A DNA stretch of 64,000 nt from Scenedesmus sp. ARA3 (taxonomy: Eukaryota > Chlorophyta > Chlorophyceae > Sphaeropleales > Scenedesmaceae): contig RWJK01000577.1 in NCBI GenBank assembly GCA_004335835.1, forward strand, positions 54,901 through 118,900, given 5' to 3'. The notes beneath the pieces were generated by a model. It was not told the DNA's origin. It saw only the letters and a list, made by a program, of their open reading frames with translations, and ran no database searches. A program made the position numbers and the translations under genes. Below are positions 34,919 to 46,275 of this stretch, piece by piece (the first letter of the stretch is position 1; the number at the start of each line of letters is the position of its first letter).

Positions 34919-37900
34919 ACAGTAATCGCCTGCATACCCACTCAACTACCCCCCTACCCACCTGCCCTGGTAGCCACCAAAGTTGCCATAAGGGAAGGTG
35001 CTGCGTGAGCCCAGGTACAGCGGCACTCCTCATCCGCCACTGCTGCTGCTGCTGCTGCCACCTACACATCCCCCAACCCACCTGCCCTGGTAGCCTCCAA
35101 AGTTGCCTTTAAAGAAGGTGCTGCGCGAGCCCAGGTACAGCGGCACTCCTCATCCGCCACTGCTGCTGCTGCTGCTGGCTGCATTCCCACTGCTCACCTG
35201 CCCTGGTAGCCTCCAAAGTTGCTATTAGGGAAGGTGCTGCGTGAGCCCAGGTACAGCGGCACTACTCACCCACCGCTGCTGCTGCTGCTGCCTGCATCCA
35301 CCACCCACCTGCCCTGGTAGCCTCCATAGTTGCTGTTGGGGAAGGTGCTGCGCGAGCCCAGTTACAGCGGCACTATTCACCCACCGCTGCTGCTGCTACT
35401 GCTGCCTGCATCCCAACTGCTCACCTGCCCTGGTAGCCTCCAAAGTTGCCATTAGGGAAGGTGCTGCGTGAGCCCAGGTACAGCGGCACGTCCACGCCGC
35501 CAGCCACGGCCAGGTAGCCCCTCACTCCCGTGGCGCTGTCCACCTGGCCCAGCCGCAGCTCCTGGCCGCTGGCCACAGCAAAGCTGGCGTTCCACGGCAC
35601 GGGGCTGCCGCCCAGGCTGGCCTCAAACACGGCGCCTGCAGGTTGAACAAGGGGATAGGCAGGTTGAGATGTTTGGTGTTCATTTAGGACAGTGCCTCAG
35701 GTGAAGCCGACTGATGTGTGTCAGAGAGCTTCTGTTTTCCAGGGCACGGGGGAGCCGCCCAGGGTGGCCTCAAACACAGCGCATTGGGTAGTGAGAAGCA
35801 GGCAGGCAGGTATGCAGCAGGTTTGAGGCAGAACCGCAAGTGCAGTGCGCGGATTGAGCTTGCAGACAAATTTGCACCATCTAGGCTGCTGGCCTTCATT
35901 GACAGACCTGCGCATGTGAATGATACATCACCGCGGCAGCAGCTGTTCATGCTTATGCGTGTACCTGTGAGTGCCACCAGGCAGTCGCAGTGGAACTTGA
36001 GTGTGGGCCCAGTCAGGCCAAACTCCAGCACCGCAGCATCACTCGCGTTGCCCACCAGCGCATTGGCCAGCCGCGCGTGCAGGCTGTCCATAGGCCCTGA
36101 GGGGGGCACGCCCACATGCCACAGCTGCGTGCGGCCTGGCCAGTCCTGCACAGAGGTCTGCAGGCCTGCGGGGTGCAGGGGAAAGCAGGAGAAGAAAAGA
36201 GTGTTGGGTGTGTGAGAGTTGCAGCGGACTGAGGTATGGCGACTTGTGATGCGCATGCAGATTCAAGTGCAGCAAGTGCAGGTAGAAGGAGCGCGCCTGC
36301 AGCTGTCGGTCCATTACAGCAGCAAGTTCCTGATTTGCATCAGCCAGGAAGTGCGCACCGCACTGAGCATGCCCAGCTCAACGGCATAAATGGGCAGACT
36401 CCATAACTGCAGGACTAGCAGCAGCAGCAGCAGCAGCAACTGCTGAACCCACCTGGCATCACCACCTCCATGACTCGGGGTGAGAAGTGGAAGTCCTCCA
36501 GGAACTTGGTGGTGGTGTCACCCGCGGCAAAGCGCGGGTCCTCCACCAGGGCCCGCAGGAACTCCAGGTTGTTGGGCACACCCTTCAGAACAGTACCTGC
36601 AGCAGCAGCAGAAGAAGCAGCAGCAGCAGCCGCAGCAATGAGGCCCTGTTGTTGGCAGCAAGCCGAGCATTGCCAGGCCAGCACCGCTGTGAAAGCAGCA
36701 ATGCTGCTCCACAGTAATGTGTGCACCAACTTCCTGTCCATCATTGTGTTTCAGCCTACATGCTTCAGCACAATGCTATAGTCGAACCAAGCATTTGAAC
36801 ATGCGTTTGAGCTTGCGCTTCATCCTATCACGCACCTGCCAGCGCCGCCTTCATCTTCTTGACCGCCAGGTCGCGCGTGGGCGCAAACACCATCAGCTTG
36901 GCCAGCAGCGAGTCGTAAAAGGGGCTGATCTCCGTGCCCGCCTCCACCCAGGAGTCCACGCGCACGCCATCCAGCTCAGTGGGGAACTTGACCTCGCCCA
37001 GCAGCCCGGGGCAGGGCTGGAAGTCCTTGGCAGGGTTCTCGCCGTTGATGCGCACCTGGCAGGCGTTGTAGGTGCAGTGGGTGGGAGCAGCAGGCCGGCA
37101 AGCGGTCAGGTGGTTGCTTGTGATGTTCAGCCACTCCTCGGAGACCTGATGCTAGCCAAAGGGCGCAAGTACAGCTGCATGATGCCCGGCGCCGTCCTGC
37201 TTTTTGAACAGCACGAGCCTTGCATGCTTCAATAGCAATCAACCAAGGCAGCAACCAACTACACAGGCTAACGGTGTTGCAACGCAGCTGATCATGCACA
37301 GCGCAGCAGGCTGCCCACCCACCTCAATGGACCAGCCGCTGCTCACACAACACATTTGGTCTTCGTGCTGCCAGAATGCTTCGTGTGTTGCAGCACAGCT
37401 GATGATGCACAGCATAGCAGTCAGGTTTACAAATAACGCCGCTCACCTCGATGGACCAGCCGCTGCGCTCCGTCTCAATGCTGGCCAGGTCTAGCGGCTT
37501 GAGGAAGCTGGGAAGCTGCAGCCGCAGCATCCACTCCACAATGTCCACGTTGCCGTTGACCATCTCAGTGATGCCGTGCTCCACCTGCAGCGCAGCACCG
37601 GAATTTACCAGCAGCAGCAGTGTGATGGAGCGCGGTTGGTGTTTGCTGGTTTGCCTATTGCTGTGCGGCTGCTGGCTGAGTGCTGCAATACGTTGTTAGT
37701 CATAAAATGACCATACGTGGTTGCTTTGTCGCGTAACAAAATCAAAAGGTGCCCTTGCTGCCCACCTGCAGGCGCGTGTTGACCTCCAGGAAGTAGAATT
37801 GCTTCGTGTCCTCATCCACCAGGAACTCCACAGTGCCAGCTGACCTGTACGCTGCCGCCGCGCCCAGGCGCACTGCTGCTGCTGCCAGCTCGTTGCGGTG

Positions 37901-38577
37901 CGCATCATCCAGCAGAGGGCTGGGCGTCTCCTCAAGCACCTGCAGATGGGCACAGCTGCAGAGTGGTGAGGCAACCAGGGCACCACAGAGCCCTGTCAGC
38001 AATCGACGCTGCAGCTGAGCATGCTTGTCCGCAGGTTGTCCGCATGCTAGTCTGCAGCTAGTCCGCAGCTTGTCTGCATGCTAGTCTGCAGCCAGTCCGC
38101 AGCTTGAGAAAGGCATGCAGTGGCTTGGGAGCTTGTCACAGTGAGCACATGCATGACAACTGCTCACGCGCGTACTCAGCTGCAAACCCCCAACACCATG
38201 CAGCTCATGCAGTCCAGCTAGTCATGCATGTCCACCTGTATTTCCTAGATTCCCTGCTGTGTGCGGCGCTGTTTCGTGTTCTGTTCCTGCCTGTCTTGCG
38301 TTTGTCCCACCAGCATGCTGCCTGCTGCTGCCCCATCCGCCGTCTGGTGCCTGCCTGCTTGTTTACCTGCGACTATCATACTCAACTGCTGCAATTGAAA
38401 GAGCTTGTCACTGCCAGCGGCCCCTGATCTTCTCACCTTCTGGTGCCGCCGCTGTATGGAGCACTCGCGCTCCCCCAGGTGCACCACCTTGCCCTGGCCG
38501 TCACCAAAGATCTGCACCTCAATGTGGTGAGCCTTCTGGATGAACTTCTCCACAAACACCTGGCAGCAGCGGCAGGC

Positions 38578-38618
<41 letters not shown>

Positions 38619-39116
38619 GAATCGATGGCGTTAGTTGAGAGCAGCCGCAGCCGCGGCAGCGCCGCTATATTGCCACATCATCCACTGCACATCAGGCTTG
38701 CTGTACATTGTGGTGCAATTGCAATGCACTAAACACGCACTCTTAACATACGCAGCATGGAGGTAACACACACGCACACATGGCAAGGGCAGCCAGGCAT
38801 CACGAGCCACTGCTTCAGCAGCGGCGCACCCTAACCTTTGTGCTTGTCTCTACTCAACTGCACCAACCTACACTCACCCCTGCGTTGCCGAAGAACTGCT
38901 CGCCCTGCTTCTGTGACACGCTGAACTGGCTCAGCACCTCCTCCGCATTGTTGCAGATGAAGATGCCCCTGCCGCCGCCTCCACCTGTAGCCTTGAGCAG
39001 CACGGGGTACCCGATCTTGTCTGCTGCTGCCACTGCATCCTCTGCGCAGCTCATCAGGCCGCTGCCAGCCAGCACAGGCACCTGCGGCAGCAGTGGGGGA
39101 TGCAGTTGCAGGTGGC

Positions 39117-39175
<59 letters not shown>

Positions 39176-40590
39176 GTTGTCCGGTAGGGGTGGGTCGCCG
39201 ACAGTGACGTGCTATCAGAGCAAATGCAGAGCTTGCTCGTGCTGTGCTGTGCACCGCTGCGCACATGAAGGGTGGTGCATCACAGGATGTGCAGTTTGTT
39301 GTCACAACCTCATCCACACGAGGACATCCATGGCACCAACAAAATGATGTTGCCTGCTGACAGCCGCAACAGCCAATCATCCCAGTCTTCTCCGCGATCT
39401 CACGCGCCACGTGCGACTGTCTGCTTTTAGCCGCATTCACCAATGAACCTCATCCACAGCACGACTCAACCTGCACCAACACAAAGCTACAGCTGCAACA
39501 GCCAGGCTCACCCCGGCCTTCTCCGCGATCTCTCGCGCCACGTGCTTCAGCGCAAAGTTGTGCAGCGTGGTGGCGCTGGGCCCCAGCCACACGATGCCCG
39601 CAGCCTCAACTGCACCACAGAACTCCTCGTTCTCAGACAGGAAGCCGTAGCCGGGGTGGATGGCGGTCACACCATAGTCCAGGGCCAGCTGTAGCAGCAG
39701 CAGCGGCAGCAGTAGTGGCAAGGATGAGGCTTGATGAGGATGTGGTGAGATCGTAAGGCAGGACACAGGCATGCATGAAGCTACACAGCATTCACAGTAC
39801 GGCTGCTTGATGCGGCGACAGGGGGTGGCCAATTGCTAGGCCTTGCAGGAGCTAACAATCATGTGATTGCTTGCTGCAGCGATGCAGAGGCATTGGGGCA
39901 GCCTGTGAGCTCAGCCCTGCTGGACTGCGTTAGCTGTGCGGCTGCTGCTGCACGCTGTTGATGCTGTCACCTGCAGCAGCTTCTCCTTGTTTGTGTAGTC
40001 GCGGGGGTTCTTGCCCAGGTACACTGCTTGCTTGGCTTCACGCACGTGAGGCGCAAGCGCGTCCACCTGGAAGGTGAAGGTGTGCACATGGCAGGCACGG
40101 TGTCAACAGATGCGGGGCGTAGATGTAGTGTTGGTCAATTCACAGGCACCGAGCATGCTAGCCAGCGGCACACATGGCAGTCCAAGGGTGGCAAACAGCG
40201 GGAGCTCTTAGCTGACACAATAATCACCTGCTGACCTATGCACATGACTGTTCAACAATTGAAGTCTACAGGTGACTCGTTGCAGATGCTGCTGCATGCA
40301 TTGCGGATGTGGGGGACATCCATCACAACCTAGGAGCAGCAAACATGTGCAGGTGCGCAACGCACACATTGTCTCCCACAGCCATGTCTTGGCAGCCATG
40401 CGCATAACAGCAAACAAAGCAGCAGCAGCACAGCTGCAGTACCAACAGTATCCCACCTCTGTGTAGATCGCAATGGTTTCCAGGCCATGGTGGTTGGCTG
40501 TGCGGATAACGCGGCGAGCGACCTCACCGCGGTTACACACCATGAGCTTGGGGGCTGGCTTCTGGTAGCCATCTGTGCCGTTTGCTGTCT
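28930..40590 (-). CDS. DUR1: Urea carboxylase (biotin-dependent), first exon unresolved
   Basis: Carboxylates urea to allophanate with ATP and bicarbonate, the first step of the urease-independent urea pathway; allophanate hydrolase is not in this window. Exons: 40590-40457, 40066-39971, 39688-39512, 39081-38878, 38559-38437, 37939-37766, 37584-37447, 37055-36836, 36596-36453, 36165-35965, 35635-35425, 34324-34230, 34000-33856, 33669-33572, 33332-33211, 32835-32582, 32333-32061, 31697-31583, 31291-31138, (31071-31062), 30598-30472, 30180-30054, 29757-29537, 29142-28930: about 1257 residues, the family size. Order: biotin carboxylase ([33 protein letters not shown]), the KipA/AHS2-like domain ([17 protein letters not shown]), the KipI/AHS1-like domain ([14 protein letters not shown]) and the biotin carrier with EAMKME. 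A 10-base microexon at 31062 is needed for phase but is uncertain. The initiating exon lies in 40600-41000. Confidence 0.93.
31951..31993 (-). repeat. Copy of a urea carboxylase exon tail and donor (exon 32333-32061)
   Basis: Repeats 32057-32099 at 106 bases distance, including the end of the coding sequence (AFEER) and the GTGAG donor. It sits in the following intron. Confidence 0.85.
33055..33104 (-). repeat. Copy of a urea carboxylase exon tail (exon 33332-33211)
   Basis: Repeats 33207-33256 at 152 bases distance (ELWKIGQ end plus donor), with several changes. Intronic. Confidence 0.8.
33161..33196. repeat. Three perfect 12-base tandem copies
   Basis: CTGTCTTCCTAG three times in a row, in the intron just downstream (gene sense) of the exon ending at 33211. 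Confidence 0.9.
33335..33382 (-). repeat. (CTG)n run abutting a urea carboxylase acceptor
   Basis: On the gene strand a CTG run of about 15 units leads into the acceptor CCAG at 33333. A second run at 33538-33568 begins just inside the preceding intron's donor. Confidence 0.85.
34603..35489 (-). repeat. Eight tandem copies of an exon tail plus donor site in urea carboxylase
   Basis: Copies (exon-like part): 35489-35425 (the real exon end), 35373-35309, 35262-35198, 35146-35082, 35026-34962, about 34890-34848 (badly decayed), 34787-34723, 34667-34603. Spacing is 111-125 bases. Each encodes a version of [22 protein letters not shown], cut off by a GTGAG or GTGGG donor, then a CAG/CTG-type run. 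Copy 35309 has a TAA inside; copies 34603, 34723 and 34962 are still nearly perfect. Reading through any internal donor soon meets a TGA, so only the first copy (gene sense) can be productive. Confidence 0.93.
35738..35785 (-). repeat. Copy of a urea carboxylase exon head (exon 35635-35425)
   Basis: Repeats 35591-35638 (acceptor and [14 protein letters not shown]) at 147 bases distance, upstream in gene sense. It still encodes [15 protein letters not shown] but has no downstream donor. Confidence 0.85.
37270..37345 (-). repeat. Copy of a urea carboxylase exon tail and intron start (exon 37584-37447)
   Basis: Repeats about 37384-37470 at 125 bases distance: the WSIE exon end with donor and the following intron block (CAGCTGATGATGCACAGC). 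Confidence 0.8.
38042..38107. repeat. 34-base tandem repeat, two copies
   Basis: Begins GCATGCTAGTCTGCAGC at 38042 and 38076; intronic in urea carboxylase, flanked by further GTCCGCAG/GTCTGCAG fragments. Confidence 0.8.
38577..38617 (-). repeat. (CTG)n run upstream of a urea carboxylase acceptor
   Basis: A gene-strand CTG run lies a few bases before the acceptor of the exon at 38559-38437. Confidence 0.85.
39118..39174 (-). repeat. (CTG)n run, about 18 units, in a urea carboxylase intron
   Basis: One of the longest pure triplet runs in the window; lies about 35 bases upstream of the acceptor for exon 39081-38878. Confidence 0.9.
39305..39417 (-). repeat. Copy of a urea carboxylase exon tail and intron start (exon 39688-39512)
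   Basis: Repeats about 39436-39548 at 131 bases distance. It still encodes HVAREIAEK, followed by a changed junction; the intron part (CCTCATCCACA, CAACAGCCA) is copied too. Confidence 0.85.
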
Positions 40591-41713
40591 CTGCAATACA
40601 GAAACCACCTTTGAGGTCATGTGGGGTGCTGTGAAGTACATGTGTTTGGGCCTGTGCTGAGTCCTGACCATGCAGCAGCACAGGGCATGCTGCTGCAGTT
40701 ACTGGTACCACCAAGCACCTCAACGCGTAGGTGCGGACGTCGAAGAGGATGCACACATCCCGTGATTTACGTTATTGCACCTGCAGCATTTGCTGTCCTG
40801 CGGTGGTAGGGCTTCGCTGAGCACGTGCCACCTTCCCCGGGCTACAGCTGCAGCCGCACCTGTCACCATGCTGCTGCGATCTGCTCCAGTTGAAGCTGAT
40901 ATATAACTTCAGGTCAGTGTAGCGCGCTGTATGCACCTGCAGGTATATTGTATGGCCGTCTGAGGACAAGGGCCCACGTGGGTGCTGCAGAAAGAGCTGC
41001 GAGCGTCTGCAATGTTGCTTAAGTATCACTGCTATGCTACAAACCTACTGTTACTCACGAATGAGCACCGGCAGTCACTGCTAGCGGGAACCTCAGTGGC
41101 ACAGCCCTAGAGAACAAGCAAACGCCCCGTCAGATGCTTCTTACTGGATAGGCACAGACAGCAAACCCCGATGTATACGCAATGTGGTGCCCAGCAGGTG
41201 GCAAATGCCCGCAAAGTGCTGGAGGAAAGGGGGCATGTAACACTGTACGTAATAAGGCTATGATCACCAATGCTCCAATTGTTCCCCACGTGTAAGCCCT
41301 CAAATCATACATACGCATATTTGGTGATGTTCGGCAGTGTGGTCACCTGCAGCTCACTTGAATGCGATCGTCTAGATCGTCTAGGTCGAGCGGTCTGAGG
41401 TGTTTCTGCCTCACGTCAGTGACGACGCACAGGCAAACAAACTCCTTATCATGTTTGCACTCATCTGCTCCTGACATTCTTGCATCATACTGCGAGGCCC
41501 TCTCACACGATCCTGCCAGCCTGCAAATGGGTCCAGCAGATTACCATGTGGGGGTCCCGCAGGAGGGAGCACCACTGGTGCTGCACCAGAGAGTCTGCAG
41601 TCTGAATGCCTCACGGCACGCATTGATAGCTGCATGGGCGATGCTTTCTGGAGCGGGACGCAGGGTCAACACTGAACCCCTTCTGGGTTACTGTGGCAGT
41701 GAATGCCAGCTAC

Positions 41714-41892
41714 GGGTGTGGGGGTTCAACTCCTCTGCTTATTTTTTGGTCCGGGAGCTGGGCACCTCCTGTATAGGGGTGTTAGACGTGTCTTGCTGGT
41801 GGAGGCATCGCCTTTGTGTCCCCTCCAGTCAGGTTTGCCTGACTGTTGCGTGTGACTAGCCAGTAGTATTTCGTCCCCCTGGTAACAAAAAA
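41714..41892 (+). mobile_element. SINE-like retro-insertion with A-tail and 12-base target-site duplication
   Basis: About 180 bases flanked by the direct repeat AATGCCAGCTAC at 41702-41713 and 41893-41904. The right end is a run of A just before the second repeat. Near the left end, 41723-41733 reads GGTTCAACTCC, a full match to the RNA polymerase III B-box consensus GGTTCRANTCC. No A box is present, so the tRNA-like head is probably 5'-truncated. The family is unknown to me. Confidence 0.6.
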
Positions 41893-42575
41893 AATGCCAG
41901 CTACCAGTGCACCCCCCGAGCTCTATCATAGCTAGTAGGTGGATTGTAGTGCTGTCCCTTGCAGGAAAGTGGCCTGCTGATCTGTGTTACTCATCTCATC
42001 AGCGGCATAAGAAAAGCGCCTCATGCCAACAGCTGCATCCCACCAGGCAGCCAGACCAGACTGAGCAACCCCGCTGCCAAAACTGCACAACATCCACAAA
42101 ATTGCTGCATGCATCCGCTCAGGGTAGCACAATGCCTGCAGCAGATGCCAGTGTAGATGCATAAAATTGCTGCGCCCAACAAATTCAGCGCCAGCACCGC
42201 AACTATGACTGACATGTACATTGCGATGCAGCAGCTGGCCTCATAACCCGATGAGATCACTAGTCTTTCCAACACAGCGGTGCAACGTATGCGGCAGCTG
42301 GCTGTGACCTGGTGTCCAAAAATATTTGTTTGAACAAGCGCTCTTGACCCGTGGAGGAACGTCATTCCTTGGCATGCACACGCTGTTCATGTCCAACACC
42401 CCACATGCCAAAACGCTGACAAACCGCCGTCTCCCGTGACTACTGATCAGGCTGCAGAGCCCACAGCAACCCCCACCACCTCACAAATCCTCCTCAGCAG
42501 TTGGAGCCATAACTCCATTGCACCAAGCCCCGTACACGGCGATACTTCTGGTGCCGTCACCCGAACCGCGCTGTG

Positions 42576-42580
42576 TTACA
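42576..42580 (-). terminator. Candidate TGTAA poly(A) signal for the coiled-coil gene
   Basis: TGTAA on the minus strand, 41 bases past the stop codon at 42621. Confidence 0.45.
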
Positions 42581-42620
42581 GCACCCCTCCAAGCGTGAAG
42601 CGCTATCAGCGGTTAGCTGC

Positions 42621-45600
42621 TCACGCAGAGTCCTCCTTGATCGCTGCCTTGCTGGCCGAAGTCCTGCGAGACCTGCGCCGTGCGGGAGCAGCAGCAGCAA
42701 CAGGGGCTGCAGCGCCCTCGCCCGCTGCTGCCGCTGGCTGCTTCTGCATCTCCTCCAGCTGCTTCTTGACCTGCGGCAGATGCGGCAGCATCAATAGCAG
42801 CAGCACAAACTGCATTGCTTCAGCCGCGAGAATAAACGCGCAACCCTTTGCGTGCCCCACACAACCTGCTGCATTACTTAACAGTCATCCTGGTGTTGGA
42901 AACGAAGCTGAGCAAACAGCTGTACAAGCAGCAAGATCCATTCTTTATGTTATGCGATTCAATCCTAATGTTTTGTGTGAGCAGTAACCTGAGGGCCAGT
43001 ATCCACGGCTGAGGCTTGTTGGGTGTTTGACTCATTGTCACTTTGCTGCACAGCTGCAGCCTTGTCTCACCTTCTTCAGCTCTTTGGTGGCCTCAGCAGT
43101 GCGCTCCTCCGCAGCTGCCACAGCCGCAGCAGCCTTCTGGTTGGCCTGCAAGCAGCAGTCAGCACATTAAGTTCAGAGCAACGAGCATGTACGTGCAGCA
43201 CAGAGGCAGGCAGGGTGCACTGATTGCTTGCATGCAACAGATAAGATGTGAGTGTGTATGCATGAACTTGCATGCTAGAAGGCAAAACACGGACCGCAGC
43301 ATGCGATGTTGCAACAGGAGCTAGTGCCTGCAACACCCGGGTCAAGCAGATGTTGCGACGGGGGCTTGCTGGTGCTGCACTTTCATTGCACATACACACA
43401 ACACACACCAAACACACATCATTTCAACGCCCACCTCAGTCGAGCTTTCACAAGCAAAATGCAAACTCTTTGTCATCATCAGCACCCACCTCATCCATTG
43501 CAGCCTCTGCTGCCTCCTCAGCTGCCTCAACCAGCAGAGCCGCCTCAGCACGGTACTTGGCAGCAGCCGTCTGCACAGATGCAGCAGCCACGGCAGCGCC
43601 GCTGCCACTGCTTGACATGGACTCGCGCGCTGCACTCGCCTCCGCCTGTGCTGCCTGCACCTGCCGGCGCAGCTCTGCCAGCTCAGTTGCCGTCTCATTC
43701 TCTGATGCGGCCAGCTGGCTACGCAGCTGTGCTGCCTGCTGGTGCGCCTGCTCCAGCTGCTGCTGCAGGCTGATCACCTTCTCTCCATCAGCCTGTGCAG
43801 CTGCCAGCTCAGACTGCAGGTGCTTCACATCATCCCTCATAGATGCAAGGTCACCCTGCATGCTGGCAGCAGCAGCAGCGTCCTGCTCTGCTGCCGCCAG
43901 CTGGCTGCGCAGCTGTGCCGCCTGCTGGTGCGCCTGCTCCAGCTGCTGCTGCAGGCTGATCACCTTCTCGCCGTCTGCCTGGGCGGCTGCCAGCTGCTGC
44001 TGCAGCTTGGAGATCTCCTGTGCGGCAGCGTCTGCCTCAGACCTGCAGCAGCACAGCATACAGCGCGGCAGGCTGAGTTAGTAAACATCCTGACGAAAGA
44101 CCAGTACTTGACTGCTGTTCAGTAGGCATGCAATGAGTCTGCAGCATACACATGCGGGGGATCAATGCCGCAGATCACAGGTCGGGCCTATTGAACTACT
44201 ACAATACTCCCTAGTGTGATGACCTCCCCACAATGAGACACGAAATTCGCTTGCATGCTGACGCCAGATCAGGTCCTTTGCTTGCGTGTATAATGCAAAC
44301 TCATCTATTCTCAATGTATAAAACTGCACCCACCTGAAGTGTGCGGCCTTTTCCTTGGCCTTCTCCAGTGCCGCAGCGTCCTCGCGCGCCTTGGTCTGCG
44401 CCGCCACCAGCTCCCGCGCAGCTGCCTCCTGGCTGTCCTTCAGCTTGCTGGCCACTGCCTCCAGCTTGCCCAGAGACACAGCAGCCTCCTTGGCCTCGTC
44501 CTGCAAGCGTGTTTGCAAAATGATTCCAGGTTGTTGTACAGTTGCTACTGCGCTTGCATGCAGGCAGTGTACATACGATGGAAAATAAGGAATTAATGGG
44601 TTGTGCTTGATTTGCAGATGCAAGGATATCTTGAACAACCTGCAAAGGTTGTGCTGTGCACACAGGCATCAGGCTCTCAAACGCCGGCTCGGCTGCGCCT
44701 GTGCTTGCAAGCAGATGGCTGTCCCTTTGTGTGTGATCCAGCACTGCCTGCCAACCCGAGCCGTATTCTTGCAACACAATCAGCAGGTAGGCAGCCCGCA
44801 CATACTCCAAACAGCAATCGCAAAAGCGACAACAACAAAACAAGTCGACAGCAGGCACAAGCTGCGCCGCATCACACTTTCCGCGCGCACCTGCGCCTTG
44901 AACATGGCTGACTTGGCCTCCTGCAACTGGGTCTCTGTGCTGTCCAGGTGCTGCGTTAGCCTGTCCATCTGCTGCTCAGCCTGCGCCTTGGCAGCCAGCG
45001 CAGCAGACAGCGCCTGCTCCTTCTCTGCTGTGGCAGCCTGCGCAGCAGCCACCTGCGGCAGCAGCAGCATGGGCAGCGGTTGACACGATTGGGCAAAGAG
45101 AGGGGTGCGGCGGTTTGTTGGTTTGGAGCATGCTGCTACTGGGCAGGCGAGTTCTGGGCGTCATGTTCTGTCGTGAGTGCCACGAGTGCACTGCTATACG
45201 GTTGTATTTGGACATTGGTGAACCAGGCGCGTGCGGTGATTCATGAGTTCCGCTTGATAATGTGAAAGCCACAAAACTGCACAGGCAGGCACAAGCTAGC
45301 CGCTGGGCCTGCTAACCAACAAAGCACCATCCTCCACGGGGACCAAAACGTCATGAAGCTTACCTTCTCCTGCAAGCCCTTTGCAGCCTGCTCAGCAGCA
45401 GCTAGATTGGCAGCCACCTCTGCAGCAGCAGCCTCCTTTGCAGCAGCATCCTGCTGCGCCTGCTGCAGCGCGGCCTGCCCTGCCGCCAGCTGCTGCTGCA
45501 GCGAGGCAATCTCACGCTGCTGCCCTGCAGCAGCAGCGTTGGCTGTTGCCATCTCAGTGCGGGCACGCACTGCGCCGGCCTCTGCAGCCTGCATGTCTGC

Positions 45601-46275
45601 CTGTGCCTGCTTGGCTGCATTCTGCGCTGCCAGCAGTGCTCCGTTCAGCTGTCCCAGCTGCTTGCTTGCAGCAGCCTTCAAGTTGTTAAGCTCTGTGTTA
45701 GCAGCAGCCACCTTGGATGACAGCTCAGACACACGGGCCTCCAGTCCTGCAACCTGGCCTTTAGCGGTTGAGGCAGTGGCCTGAGCAGATGCTGCGTCGC
45801 CCTGCAGCTGCTGCAGCTGCTTCTCCATCGCGCTGCGCTCCTGCCTCAGCTGCGAGGCCTCGTTCTGCTTGGACTGCAGGTCGGCCTGCAGCTTTGTTGC
45901 GTTTGCTGCAGCTGCCTGGGCCTTAGCCAGGGTGCTGGCCTGAGCAGCGAGCTGTGCCTTGAGCTCCCCAACTTGGGACTGCAGCGTTGCTGCATCAGGG
46001 CCAACAGCAGCAGCTGGCGCTGCAGGAGCTGGGCTGCTGGGCGCAGACGAGCCCTGACCACGAGCAAGCATCGCTCCAGCGCCCGCAACTGCACCCACAG
46101 CCAGTGCAGCAATCTCGGGCAGCAGTTCGCCACCCAGTGCTGCCCTCACGGTCAGGCTGGCCCTGTGTGGCCTGGGAGCGGCAGATGCCACGCTGACCCG
46201 GTTTGAACCAATACCATTTGGCCTGGAGCTGCGCAATTGCGCAGCTGAGCCGTGGGTGGCTGCACGCAGGGCCAT
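42621..46275 (-). CDS. Plastid-targeted long coiled-coil protein
   Basis: Six exons on the minus strand: 46275-45364, 45052-44891, 44500-44334, 44042-43490, 43145-43071, 42770-42621; phases agree, giving 672 residues. Residues 1-45 (MALRAATHGSAAQLRSS ... SLTVRAA) look like a chloroplast transit peptide. A hydrophobic stretch at about 52-72 (EIAALAVGAVAGAGAML) could anchor it in a membrane. From about 95 almost to the end it is a Gln/Ala/Glu-rich heptad coiled coil. The 553-base exon contains an internal duplication of a roughly 35-residue segment (AQADGEKVISLQQQLEQAHQ). It ends with an Ala/Pro spacer and a basic tail ARRRSRR. It resembles plastid membrane-anchored filament-like proteins in build, but coiled coils mislead; no function is claimed. 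Confidence 0.75.

Larger units (their letters stand above)
40591..42620. other. Region upstream of urea carboxylase, with a SINE-like insertion
   Basis: Should contain the first exon and promoter of urea carboxylase (about 40600-41100) and the 3' region of the coiled-coil gene. A small retro-insertion lies at 41714-41892. I see no other gene. Confidence 0.4.

Noticed and set aside
34603..35373. Array read as a CRISPR or as true repeated exons
   Set aside because: Units are exon-tail copies with donors, not short palindromic repeats with unique spacers; inclusion as exons would bring in stop codons.
41714..41740. Possible tRNA gene because of GGTTCAACTCC
   Set aside because: No cloverleaf can be formed and there is no A box; better explained as a B box in a truncated SINE-like element.
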